The position numbers and the translations under genes are program-made. The notes under the pieces were generated by a model. It did not search any database. It was not told where the DNA came from and saw nothing but the letters and a program-made list of their open reading frames with translations. Shown one piece after another: positions 9,977 through 16,936 of a stretch of DNA of 16,936 nucleotides. Each line of letters begins with the position of its first letter. Positions within the stretch are counted from its first letter, which is position 1. Source of the stretch: Podila epigama (taxonomy: Eukaryota; Mortierellomycota; Mortierellomycetes; Mortierellales; Mortierellaceae). The stretch lies in contig JAAAVE010000560.1 in NCBI GenBank assembly GCA_015679605.1, forward strand, positions 1 to 16,936, given 5' to 3'.

Positions 9977-11039
9977 CAAGAGTGTCCAAGGAATATTGAC
10001 ATGAATTTATCACCCATTCCTATTTAGCTCGTGGTTGCGCATGTCAAATTGTAGTCGAGAGAAGAGGGACTGAGAGAGCCAGCAAGTTTGATTTTCATTT
10101 CTTACGTTTTCAGTGACGCCAGAAGAAGCATGGATGTACATGTATTTGCTCTATCCATATAGACACGGCTATGAATCCATGCTGTCCTTCCCACATCATC
10201 ACTATGAGATGCGGTAGCTGCATTAGTTACAGTTGTAATAATAACAAGCTCTACCAAGATGTGAGATGATCTCCTTCCCATCGCTCTGCGAAAATAGTGC
10301 TCTTGTCTTGGTAACATCCAGGTCGAATATGATACTGTGATGGAGCGGATGAGGTGCCTGGATGATCCCAGATATGATGGCTCTAGTGAACCATAGGAAA
10401 TAGAAGATCATCAATGATAATATTCAGAAAACTCCAAATGACCTTACTGGTTTTCTGGGATTGATCTATATTTGACGTTGACTTTTGTATTTTCAAGCCA
10501 TGTGAATCGTGACATGACGAGTGACGCGACCAACGGTAGTAGCCTGCTTGATGGATTGCGCCTTTGATGTATCGCCTTGTGGGACCAAGGTAATCGGCAC
10601 TATTTTCGCATCATGTTCTACAAATGATATCATGTTACAAGTCATCAAAAATTAGACTGGTGTGTGTTGAAAGCCTCGAACGATGTGAAGAATTTTAACT
10701 GCTTACAGCTGAAATTCAGTGTAGAAATGAAAATTCATTTGTGTGAGCTAAGGTACCAATCAAACCTTGAGCGACGATGTAGACTAATGGCGAGCTACTG
10801 GCGACGAGTATGGGAAAAAAAGGAGAAGTAAACAAATATGCAGCTCAACTCAAAATCTAAGGCAGCACATCCCAAAACCAATCCTCTTCTTTGTCAGTCA
10901 TGAGGTGAGGGAGTGAGGGGATGCTAGAAGAGAAAGAAAAAAGTTGCGTGTACAATACGTCTGACAGAGCAAAGATAATTGTATCTTCTTAAGGAAGAAT
11001 TTTTTTTATTAAAACTTTTCTTTGTAAGGAGGTTTATTT
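9977..11039. other. Intergenic region after the TBL1-like gene
   Basis: About 1.06 kb follow the TBL1-like stop with no convincing gene. Short minus-strand open frames at 10102-10414 resemble nothing known. A minus-strand pair of open blocks at 10800-10766 and 10617-10493 can be joined by GT..AG into a coherent C-terminus and is treated as a finding only. No tRNA, transposon ends or long repeats were seen. Confidence 0.45.
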
Positions 11040-11340
11040 GTGCACGTTTTTTTTTCACGCCAATCCTTTTCCAGCCGCACCTCCTCTCCACCTCCCCGTC
11101 CTTCGTCCATTAATGAGATATACGTACAGAACCTCAGGACCTCCTTTGGAGTCCCGTGGGATGACGACATAAGAGCGGGCACTCTGAGCTACTTCAAAGA
11201 CTTTGGAAGCGATCAAGAGCACTTTGCCGTCTAAAATCGACAAAGGTGGCAATGAGCGCTACTACTTCGATGCCCACCTATTTGTTGTCCCCAAGGACAA
11301 CAAGGAACGGATAAACTTCCCCCGAGAGAACAGCCAATAG
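11040..11340 (+). pseudogene. Possible broken or partly mis-framed gene remnant
   Basis: This block is richer in G and C than its flanks and reads like coding sequence in two overlapping frames. Frame one (11040-11234) includes SFGVPWDDDIRAGTLSYF and stops at the TAA at 11232. A second frame, open from 11188, reads KIDKGGNERYYFDAHLF and VVPKDNKERINF and stops at the TAG at 11338. No GT..AG pair joins them simply, so a frameshifted remnant is one reading. The second frame could also be the last exon of a small gene with an unseen first exon. I do not recognise the family. The minus strand is also open over 11055-11252, which weakens the case. Confidence 0.28.
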
Positions 11341-11816
11341 TATTACGATACGAAAGATATGTTGCACTATTGACGTCTTTCTCCTTTAATATTTTTTTGT
11401 CCCTATCTCGCAGTTCCCTTCTGTCTCCGTGCTAGCTTCCCACAGTGATGACAATTAATGTCACTGTAAAGAGAGCATAGGAGAGACATAGTGAACGGGT
11501 TGTATTAAGTAGAATGCAAAACGATCAAAGGAATATGCAATAAATATCAAAAAAAATCCGCATTAAAGATCCAGGAATGTCAAAACTCAACGAGTGAGGG
11601 TACTGCTTACTGCCCGCCAGTATCATCCATGTTCTTGGGTCAGACATTATACCATGAAGAGAACTGCAATACGTTGGATGGATGCCAATGTAAAAGCAGT
11701 AACTGATCGATGAAATGATTATCATGGCAGAACATCGCGAGCCTTAAAACAATATCCATGACGAATCTCAAGTTATGGGATGAGGTTTACTACGCCTTCT
11801 GAAAGAAAGGAATACC

Positions 11817-11854
11817 AAAAAATCAAGGGTGAAAAAAAAAAAAAAAATCAAGGG
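11817..11854 (+). repeat. 13-bp direct repeat flanking an A tract
   Basis: AAAAAATCAAGGG occurs at 11817-11829 and again at 11842-11854. Between them are TG and an A run that starts at 11832 and overlaps the second copy. Replication slippage or a small poly(A)-associated insertion would both give this pattern. It lies upstream of the TATA box of the synthetase gene. Confidence 0.75.
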
Positions 11855-11946
11855 CAGGCTTGGAAACAAGATCAAACCAGAAAATAGTCCAAACGAACAT
11901 TTTTTTTTGGATTTAACGCTCAGGAGGCCTTCTTTCGTCCATCTCT

Positions 11947-11953
11947 TATATAA
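11947..11953 (+). promoter_or_regulatory. TATA box of the peptide synthetase gene
   Basis: TATATAA followed by G lies 253 bp upstream of the synthetase start codon. A pyrimidine/A-rich stretch from about 11985 to 12030 is a plausible transcription start zone at normal spacing, and a probable 5'UTR intron follows. Together they look like a eukaryotic core promoter. The site was recognised by sequence only. Confidence 0.55.
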
Positions 11954-12113
11954 GTCGCGATGGAACCATCATGAAGTTTTTTTTTCGACTACCACTCTCC
12001 AAATCTCATCTCTACACATTTAATCAACCAACGTATTCGACGACCCCAAAACCAACACAACTCATACCTTGGAACTAGTATTGACTTGCAAGGAACGAAC
12101 AAATATCTCTATA

Positions 12114-12202
12114 GTAAGTTGAGCATGTGAAGCATGTGAAAATATATCATCCCATTGGTTAAAGTTGATTGAATTGACGGTTAAATTTATTCTTTGCGAT
12201 AG
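12114..12202 (+). other. Probable 5'UTR intron of the peptide synthetase gene
   Basis: A strong donor (GTAAGT at 12114) and an acceptor (GATAG ending at 12202) enclose 89 nt, the same size as introns in the neighbouring genes. The acceptor lies only 3 nt before the ATG at 12206. A 9-bp tandem duplication, AGCATGTGA, sits near its 5' end (12122-12130 and 12131-12139). An upstream ATG inside the intron, followed at once by a stop, would be removed by splicing. Confidence 0.55.
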
Positions 12203-12205
12203 AAC

Positions 12206-15200
12206 ATGTCACTCTCAACCTTAGAAAAATCTGAACATGGGCCTGCCGACTTTGTTCGCTCAAGGATATCTAACCATCTTCTGCCTTCACCATTACGTCA
12301 AGACGAAATCGACTTGATCTCATCCCAGGTTCAAGGTGGCGCTGAAAACATTCAAGACATATATGCGTTGTCACCTGTTCAAGATGGGATGTTGTTTCAT
12401 CGTATTGCCTCTCAAAAAGGCGATCCGTATCTGACAGCTTCAAGGGTCATTTTCGATACAAGAGAATTACTCGACCGCTATTTGGATGCATACCAAAAGG
12501 TCCAAGAACGAAATGACATAATGCGTACAGTCGTGGTTTGGGAGGGACTATCGAATCCTGTTCAAGTTGTCCTCCGTGTTGTCAAACTTCCGGTAATTGA
12601 ACTATCATTGGATCCAAGACATGGCCCAATTCCTGAACAATTGACAGAAATGTTCCATCCGAGCCATTACAAATCAGATCTCACCCGTGAAACCATGTAT
12701 CGAGTCGCCGTCGTCCAGGATACTGATGGTCGTTGGATTGCTGACGAGTTGACTCATCACATTGCTGGTGACCAAACCACGGTGCAAAGAGTTATGATTG
12801 AGACCCAAGCTTTCCTAACTGGAGCATCCGAGAACTTGCCAAAACCGCAACAGTTCCGGGATGTCATTGCTAAAATTCACTCTGGTCCAAGCTCCCAAGA
12901 TTGCCTTCAATTTTTCTCCAAGATGTTGGATGGTGTCGAATCTTCCACTCTCCCTTACGGAATGATCAACGGGGACCAACATGGCACTGTTGCCCATGAG
13001 GCCCGTCATAACCTCCCTGTAGGCTTGGACAAGAGGTTGAAATACCATTCAAAGAAGCTTGGTGTTAGCTCTGCTCGTATTTGCCATCTCGCATGGGCTC
13101 AAGTGCTGTCCAGAATCAGTGGCCAAGACCGTGTTGTCTTTGGTACCGTTGTCTCAAGTCGTGGTCGTATTGCTTCTATAAAGAACGCATTTGGTCCTTA
13201 TATCAACACTCTTCCTATTCACGTTGATCTCGAAGGTGCAAGTGTGGTTGACAGCCTGTATCAAGTCAATGACGACATCTCTGAATTGCTCAAGTATGAG
13301 CATGCTCCACTCGTACTGGCTCAGCGATGCAGAAAAACTCCCGACCGCGGTCCTCTATTCTGCTCGGTATTGAACTTTCGAAAAATCGAAAACAGAGCAA
13401 ATACCATTGTGATTGATGGTATCCAGTTAGAGGATAGGCGAGACGTAATGACTTATCCATTTACGATGACCGTCGAAACAGGGAATAACACCCTTGGACT
13501 CTTATCAGTTGTGACGGAACCATTTGATGCCAACCGCATCTGCCGATATATGCTACGAGCCTTGGAGAGCATAGTTGACGCTCTCGATAACGCTCCCAAC
13601 ATGCCAGCCAACGAATTAGAAGTGATCCCAAGAGAAGAACAAGAGATGCTTGTCAAGTCATGGAACAATACATCCACAAATTTCCCAGGAAAGAGTTCAA
13701 TCCACCACATGTTCGAGCATCATGCACGCCTCAATCCACAAGCAGTTGCTGTTGTCTATGACGGCCAATCGATGAGCTATCGCGAGTTAAATGAGCGATC
13801 AAATCAGCTTGCACATCATCTCATCAAGCTTGGAGTCAAGCCTGACTCTCTTGTTGCCGTCTGTGTTGAGCGGTCAGTTACGATGATGATTGGAATCCTA
13901 GGAGTCCTCAAAGCTGGGGGCGCATATGTTCCGATGGATCCAGCTTTTGCGAGTCAGCGTCTAGACGATATTCTCGCAGACGCATCCCCATCTGTCATAT
14001 TAGCTGATCAGTTTGGATTATCTGCCGTTCACTCGTCAATCTCGCATTTGATTCCCATTGTTGATCCCAATACTCTTTTCCAAGAGTCTGTCGCGAATCC
14101 TCAAGTCCCAGGCCTATGCCCACATCACCTTGCCTATGTCATCTATACTTCAGGATCGACTGGAAAGCCAAAAGGCGTGATGATTGAACATTCAAGTGTT
14201 GCCAATCTAGCATTGACCCGGCCAGAAGTCTTTGGAGTAGGACCCTCAAGTAGGGTACTTCAATTCTTCTCCATGAGTTTTGACGGAAGCGTCCATGAGA
14301 TCGTGTCAGCTCTTTGTAACGGTGGGAGTCTACACATCCTCTCAAACTCAACTCGAATGGACATCGCATCCGTTTGGGAGTACAATAGACTGCACTCAAT
14401 AACACATGCCACACTTACCCCGTCATTGATTCAAGAATGCAAGGACATGCCAAGACTCGATACACCCCTGACTCTGCTCTTAGCTGGAGAAGCTCTTTCT
14501 CCCTCGACCTTGAAGGATATTGTAAAAGCGATCCCGAACGGAACAATCATCAACGACTATGGACCAACTGAGGCAACAGTTGATGCGGTAGGATGGAAAT
14601 GCCATCCTGGATTCCAAGGCGAAACTCTCCCAATCGGGAGACCTCATGCCAACAAGAGAGTCTATGTCTTGGATGAAAACCAAAAGTTACTTCCAGTAGG
14701 AGCAATCGGAGAACTGTACATTGCAGGAGTAGGTGTCGCTCGAGGATACCTCAACAGACCTGAGTTGAACGAGATGACGTTCTTTCCTGAACCATTCAAC
14801 ACTGAGTACAATGCAAGGATGTACAAAACTGGAGATCTTGTCAAGTATCTGCCAAATGGTGATCTTATATTTTTGGGGCGACGAGATCATCAAGTCAAGA
14901 TTCGAGGATTCCGGGTTGAGCTTGGAGAGATCGAGGCAAGACTTGTTCAACACCCACTGATTAAGGAGGCTGTTGTTGTTGCAAAGAATGAGGGAGATGG
15001 AAAGCGACTCGTCGCGTATGTGATTGCCAACAACTCACGGGATCTGGCTCGTATTCTTCGTGAGCATCTCAAGGCTAAATTACCGGATTACATGGTACCA
15101 TCGGCATTTGTCCAAATGGAGTGCTTTCCATTGACATCAAATGGCAAACTCGATGTAAAGGCGCTGCCAGAACCAGATTGTAACGCCATTATAAGTCAGG

Positions 15201-16204
15201 GATATGAACCACCTCAAGGCGATGCCGAAAACTCCTTGGCGATTATTTGGAGCAGTCTCCTGAAAGTCGATAGGGTTGGACGCCATGATAACTTTTTCGA
15301 TCTTGGAGGACATTCGCTACTTGCGGTGCGGATGATTAAAGAGATAAAGTCTGCTCTTGGATGCGACCTACCACTCCAAGAATTGTTCAAAGCGCCTACG
15401 ATCGCAGAGCTGACGCCACAACTCAAAAGAAAGGGAGGAAAGGAAGACAATCAGGATTCGTCTTTCAGCGTGCTGTTTCCTCTCAAGCCACAAGGCAACC
15501 GCCTTCCCTTATTCTGCGTCCATCCCGCAGGAGGATTGTGCTGGAGCTATTCTCGACTTGCAAAACATTTTCATCCTGATCAACCGATCTATGGACTTCA
15601 AGCACGTGGATTTGATGGCACTGAGGCGCGAGCTGCGTCCATCGAGGAAATGGCTCAAGACTATGTTTCGCAAATCCGCAATGTACAGCCTCGAGGGCCT
15701 TACCATTTGTTAGGATGGTCATTTGGAGGCAATGTTGCGCAGTGTGTTGCCGTGCGTCTTCAGAAGATGGGAGAAAAAGTCGCATTCCTCGCTCTAATGG
15801 ACTCGACGCTGGACTATGAAGCGATCTCAGCTGATATTGAAGTCGATATTGAGGAAGTATTTTTTGCAGAGTATGCACTATCCGCTGGCGATAAAGGGTC
15901 TAAAGAGGATGGCCAGCTTTTGTGGGCGAAGGTGCAAGGAGCCATCAGACACAATTTATCAATCGCCAAGTCACACTTGTCACAGATTTATTCAGGAGAT
16001 ATGATTTACTTCAGCGCGACGAAGACCAAGCCATTTATTGATCCAATGACCTGGGCTCCGTTTACACTCAAAAACATTGAGGTCCACAATGTCGAATGCA
16101 AACACATTGCGATGGACCAGCCAGAGCACATTGCAATAGTTGGAAGAGTACTTGGAGAGAGGTTGGAAAAGTCACACAAAGAACGGAGACAAAGCAAACT
16201 GTAG
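12206..16204 (+). CDS. Single-module nonribosomal peptide synthetase, C-A-T-TE
   Basis: An uninterrupted frame encodes 1332 residues. Residues 1-50 resemble the linker that follows a carrier domain in bacterial NRPSs. The condensation domain (about 48-470) starts NIQDIYALSPVQDGMLFH, typical of dual epimerisation/condensation or DCL types, with active-site HHIAGDQ at 184-190. The adenylation domain (about 500-990) shows LKAGGAYVPMDP, TSGSTGKPKG (648-657), NDYGPTE (783-789), YKTGDL and NGKLD (Lys981). The carrier domain has LGGHSL with the phosphopantetheine Ser1037. The type I thioesterase has GWSFGG with Ser1172, Asp1199 and His1300, the Ser-Asp gap being 27 as in surfactin-type TEs. It should activate one amino acid, join it to an upstream peptidyl carrier, and release the product by hydrolysis or cyclisation. 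By hand alignment to GrsA the specificity residues are D693 G694 H697 T736 L758 A760 D784 V792 D793 K981; I cannot name the substrate with confidence. No introns, unlike all complete neighbours, and bacterial-style motifs suggest horizontal transfer. No partner enzymes lie in the window. Confidence 0.97.
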   Translation: MSLSTLEKSEHGPADFVRSRISNHLLPSPLRQDEIDLISSQVQGGAENIQDIYALSPVQDGMLFHRIASQKGDPYLTASRVIFDTRELLDRYLDAYQKVQERNDIMRTVVVWEGLSNPVQVVLRVVKLPVIELSLDPRHGPIPEQLTEMFHPSHYKSDLTRETMYRVAVVQDTDGRWIADELTHHIAGDQTTVQRVMIETQAFLTGASENLPKPQQFRDVIAKIHSGPSSQDCLQFFSKMLDGVESSTLPYGMINGDQHGTVAHEARHNLPVGLDKRLKYHSKKLGVSSARICHLAWAQVLSRISGQDRVVFGTVVSSRGRIASIKNAFGPYINTLPIHVDLEGASVVDSLYQVNDDISELLKYEHAPLVLAQRCRKTPDRGPLFCSVLNFRKIENRANTIVIDGIQLEDRRDVMTYPFTMTVETGNNTLGLLSVVTEPFDANRICRYMLRALESIVDALDNAPNMPANELEVIPREEQEMLVKSWNNTSTNFPGKSSIHHMFEHHARLNPQAVAVVYDGQSMSYRELNERSNQLAHHLIKLGVKPDSLVAVCVERSVTMMIGILGVLKAGGAYVPMDPAFASQRLDDILADASPSVILADQFGLSAVHSSISHLIPIVDPNTLFQESVANPQVPGLCPHHLAYVIYTSGSTGKPKGVMIEHSSVANLALTRPEVFGVGPSSRVLQFFSMSFDGSVHEIVSALCNGGSLHILSNSTRMDIASVWEYNRLHSITHATLTPSLIQECKDMPRLDTPLTLLLAGEALSPSTLKDIVKAIPNGTIINDYGPTEATVDAVGWKCHPGFQGETLPIGRPHANKRVYVLDENQKLLPVGAIGELYIAGVGVARGYLNRPELNEMTFFPEPFNTEYNARMYKTGDLVKYLPNGDLIFLGRRDHQVKIRGFRVELGEIEARLVQHPLIKEAVVVAKNEGDGKRLVAYVIANNSRDLARILREHLKAKLPDYMVPSAFVQMECFPLTSNGKLDVKALPEPDCNAIISQGYEPPQGDAENSLAIIWSSLLKVDRVGRHDNFFDLGGHSLLAVRMIKEIKSALGCDLPLQELFKAPTIAELTPQLKRKGGKEDNQDSSFSVLFPLKPQGNRLPLFCVHPAGGLCWSYSRLAKHFHPDQPIYGLQARGFDGTEARAASIEEMAQDYVSQIRNVQPRGPYHLLGWSFGGNVAQCVAVRLQKMGEKVAFLALMDSTLDYEAISADIEVDIEEVFFAEYALSAGDKGSKEDGQLLWAKVQGAIRHNLSIAKSHLSQIYSGDMIYFSATKTKPFIDPMTWAPFTLKNIEVHNVECKHIAMDQPEHIAIVGRVLGERLEKSHKERRQSKL

Positions 16205-16936
16205 ACATGTTACACGTAACCTATTTTTTTTTCCTGCCTCAATGAACTAATGCGTTGCACAGCATAGTTTACTGTGTACGTAAAAAAAACAGCTACACGT
16301 GACTTTTTCGGAATGTCCTGAAACTTTCCTCTTCTGTAGGATGAAGTGTGATTAGACCTGTAGATCCATCGACACGTCTTCATCACTCCTGACGGATCTA
16401 CATCGCCTCAAAGATTGCAAATTGAGAGACGATAACTGAAAATTCCGAATTTTTCAATTTTTACCTCCTTCAATCCTCCATTCTTTCAACGCAGTCGTGA
16501 TCACGGACCCCAAATAACTCAGAAACACCTCATTGTTACCCCCATTCATTAGTGTCATTGTCATTGTCATTCCAATCAACATGGACAAATAGGAGACGAT
16601 TTCTCATTTTCTAATGGGTAACGTGACCTTCGGAGATACACTTGGCTAGGTTGTTCCTCTTACTAAATTTTTCTCTTCCTCGTAGAAGTTCCATTGCGCC
16701 CACAGGGAGCAGCCGCGGCACTAGTAAAATTATAGATTGTTGCCGCTATTGTGCAGATTGAAGAGCACGAGGAGCAGAGAAGAATTGTGAAAAGGAGGCA
16801 AAATAAAATGGAGTAGAAACTAGGGGGCGAAGCTAAACATCCAATGGAAGGAGACAGACGGGCATATCCAACGGCTCTGCCTCAGAAAGAAAATGAGATC
16901 TACTAACGATGTTGATACTTGGTCAGAGTTACTCTC
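16205..16936. other. Non-coding region downstream of the peptide synthetase
   Basis: These 732 bp start with the synthetase 3'UTR. There is no open frame of note and no sign of a second biosynthetic gene before the edge. Visible structure: a 9-bp inverted repeat at 16359-16402, three TGTCAT units in tandem around 16554-16573, and one AATAAA at 16802-16807, which is too far away to be a sure poly(A) signal for the synthetase. Confidence 0.5.
16359..16402. repeat. 9-bp perfect inverted repeat with 26-nt loop
   Basis: TGTAGATCC at 16359-16367 is the exact reverse complement of GGATCTACA at 16394-16402. It lies about 155 bp after the synthetase stop codon. It could be a hairpin in the 3'UTR or a protein-binding palindrome. 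A 9-bp match at this spacing can also arise by chance. Confidence 0.6.

Noticed and set aside
10028-10054. A tiny ninth exon of the TBL1-like gene (donor at 9941, acceptor ending at 10027)
   Set aside because: The frame without this splice ends GTVCTFDL, which matches the family C-terminus (GSVCVLDL in animals) and gives 514 residues. The spliced version (GTLVVAHVKL) fits less well.
11829-12023. A short plus-strand open frame starting in the A tract
   Set aside because: It begins with a run of lysines from poly(A), crosses the TATA box and promoter region and looks like non-coding sequence.
15483-15878. A 131-residue minus-strand open frame inside the synthetase
   Set aside because: It is the shadow of the thioesterase coding sequence on the other strand.
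1-16936. CRISPR arrays, tRNA or rRNA genes, transposon termini
   Set aside because: No regularly spaced repeats, no cloverleaf with a TTCGA-type loop and no long terminal inverted or direct repeats were seen by eye. A tRNA scan and a self-alignment would be needed to exclude weak cases.

Overview
The window looks like nuclear DNA from an early-diverging fungus. The protein-coding genes are conserved eukaryotic ones. Most are cut by short introns (about 50-120 nt) with GT..AG ends, and some have good branch sites such as TACTAAC at 4116-4122 on the minus strand. A bacterial-type nonribosomal peptide synthetase sits beside them. That combination, and the style of the proteins, fits Mucoromycota in the broad sense, with Mortierellales as the best guess. 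Basidiobolus-like lineages are an alternative. No marker in the window settles the taxonomy.

Layout. (1) 1-655, minus: the 5' part of an unrecognised Ser/Thr-rich gene that runs off the left edge. (2) 1411-5654, minus: an 11-exon Snt2-type chromatin protein (BAH, PHD, ELM2/SANT, GATA-like, extended PHD, GATA-like). (3) 5655-5887: a short divergent promoter. (4) 5888-6922, plus: a 5-exon TRAPPC5/Trs31 gene. (5) 7039-7423, minus: a 2-exon mitochondrial ribosomal protein mS33, convergent with TRAPPC5. (6) 7424-7857: a second divergent promoter. (7) 7858-9976, plus: an 8-exon TBL1/Sif2-like LisH-WD40 protein. (8) 9977-12205: a 2.2 kb gap holding a possible gene relic near 11.0-11.3 kb and the promoter and 5'UTR intron of the next gene. 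(9) 12206-16204, plus: an uninterrupted 1332-residue C-A-T-TE peptide synthetase. (10) 16205-16936: non-coding DNA with a small inverted repeat.

The first four complete genes are housekeeping genes: two chromatin/co-repressor subunits, a vesicle-tethering subunit and a mitoribosomal subunit. They share promoters but have no common pathway. The synthetase is the accessory element. It has no introns in its coding region, while every complete neighbour has at least one. It has bacterial-style domain motifs. Its N-terminus is the linker plus condensation domain normally found inside or at the end of a larger assembly line. A TATA box and a probable 5'UTR intron suggest it is expressed as a fungal gene. 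This supports acquisition of a bacterial NRPS module by a fungus. Exon boundaries were placed by reading splice signals and keeping frame and homology; two Snt2 junctions remain uncertain.
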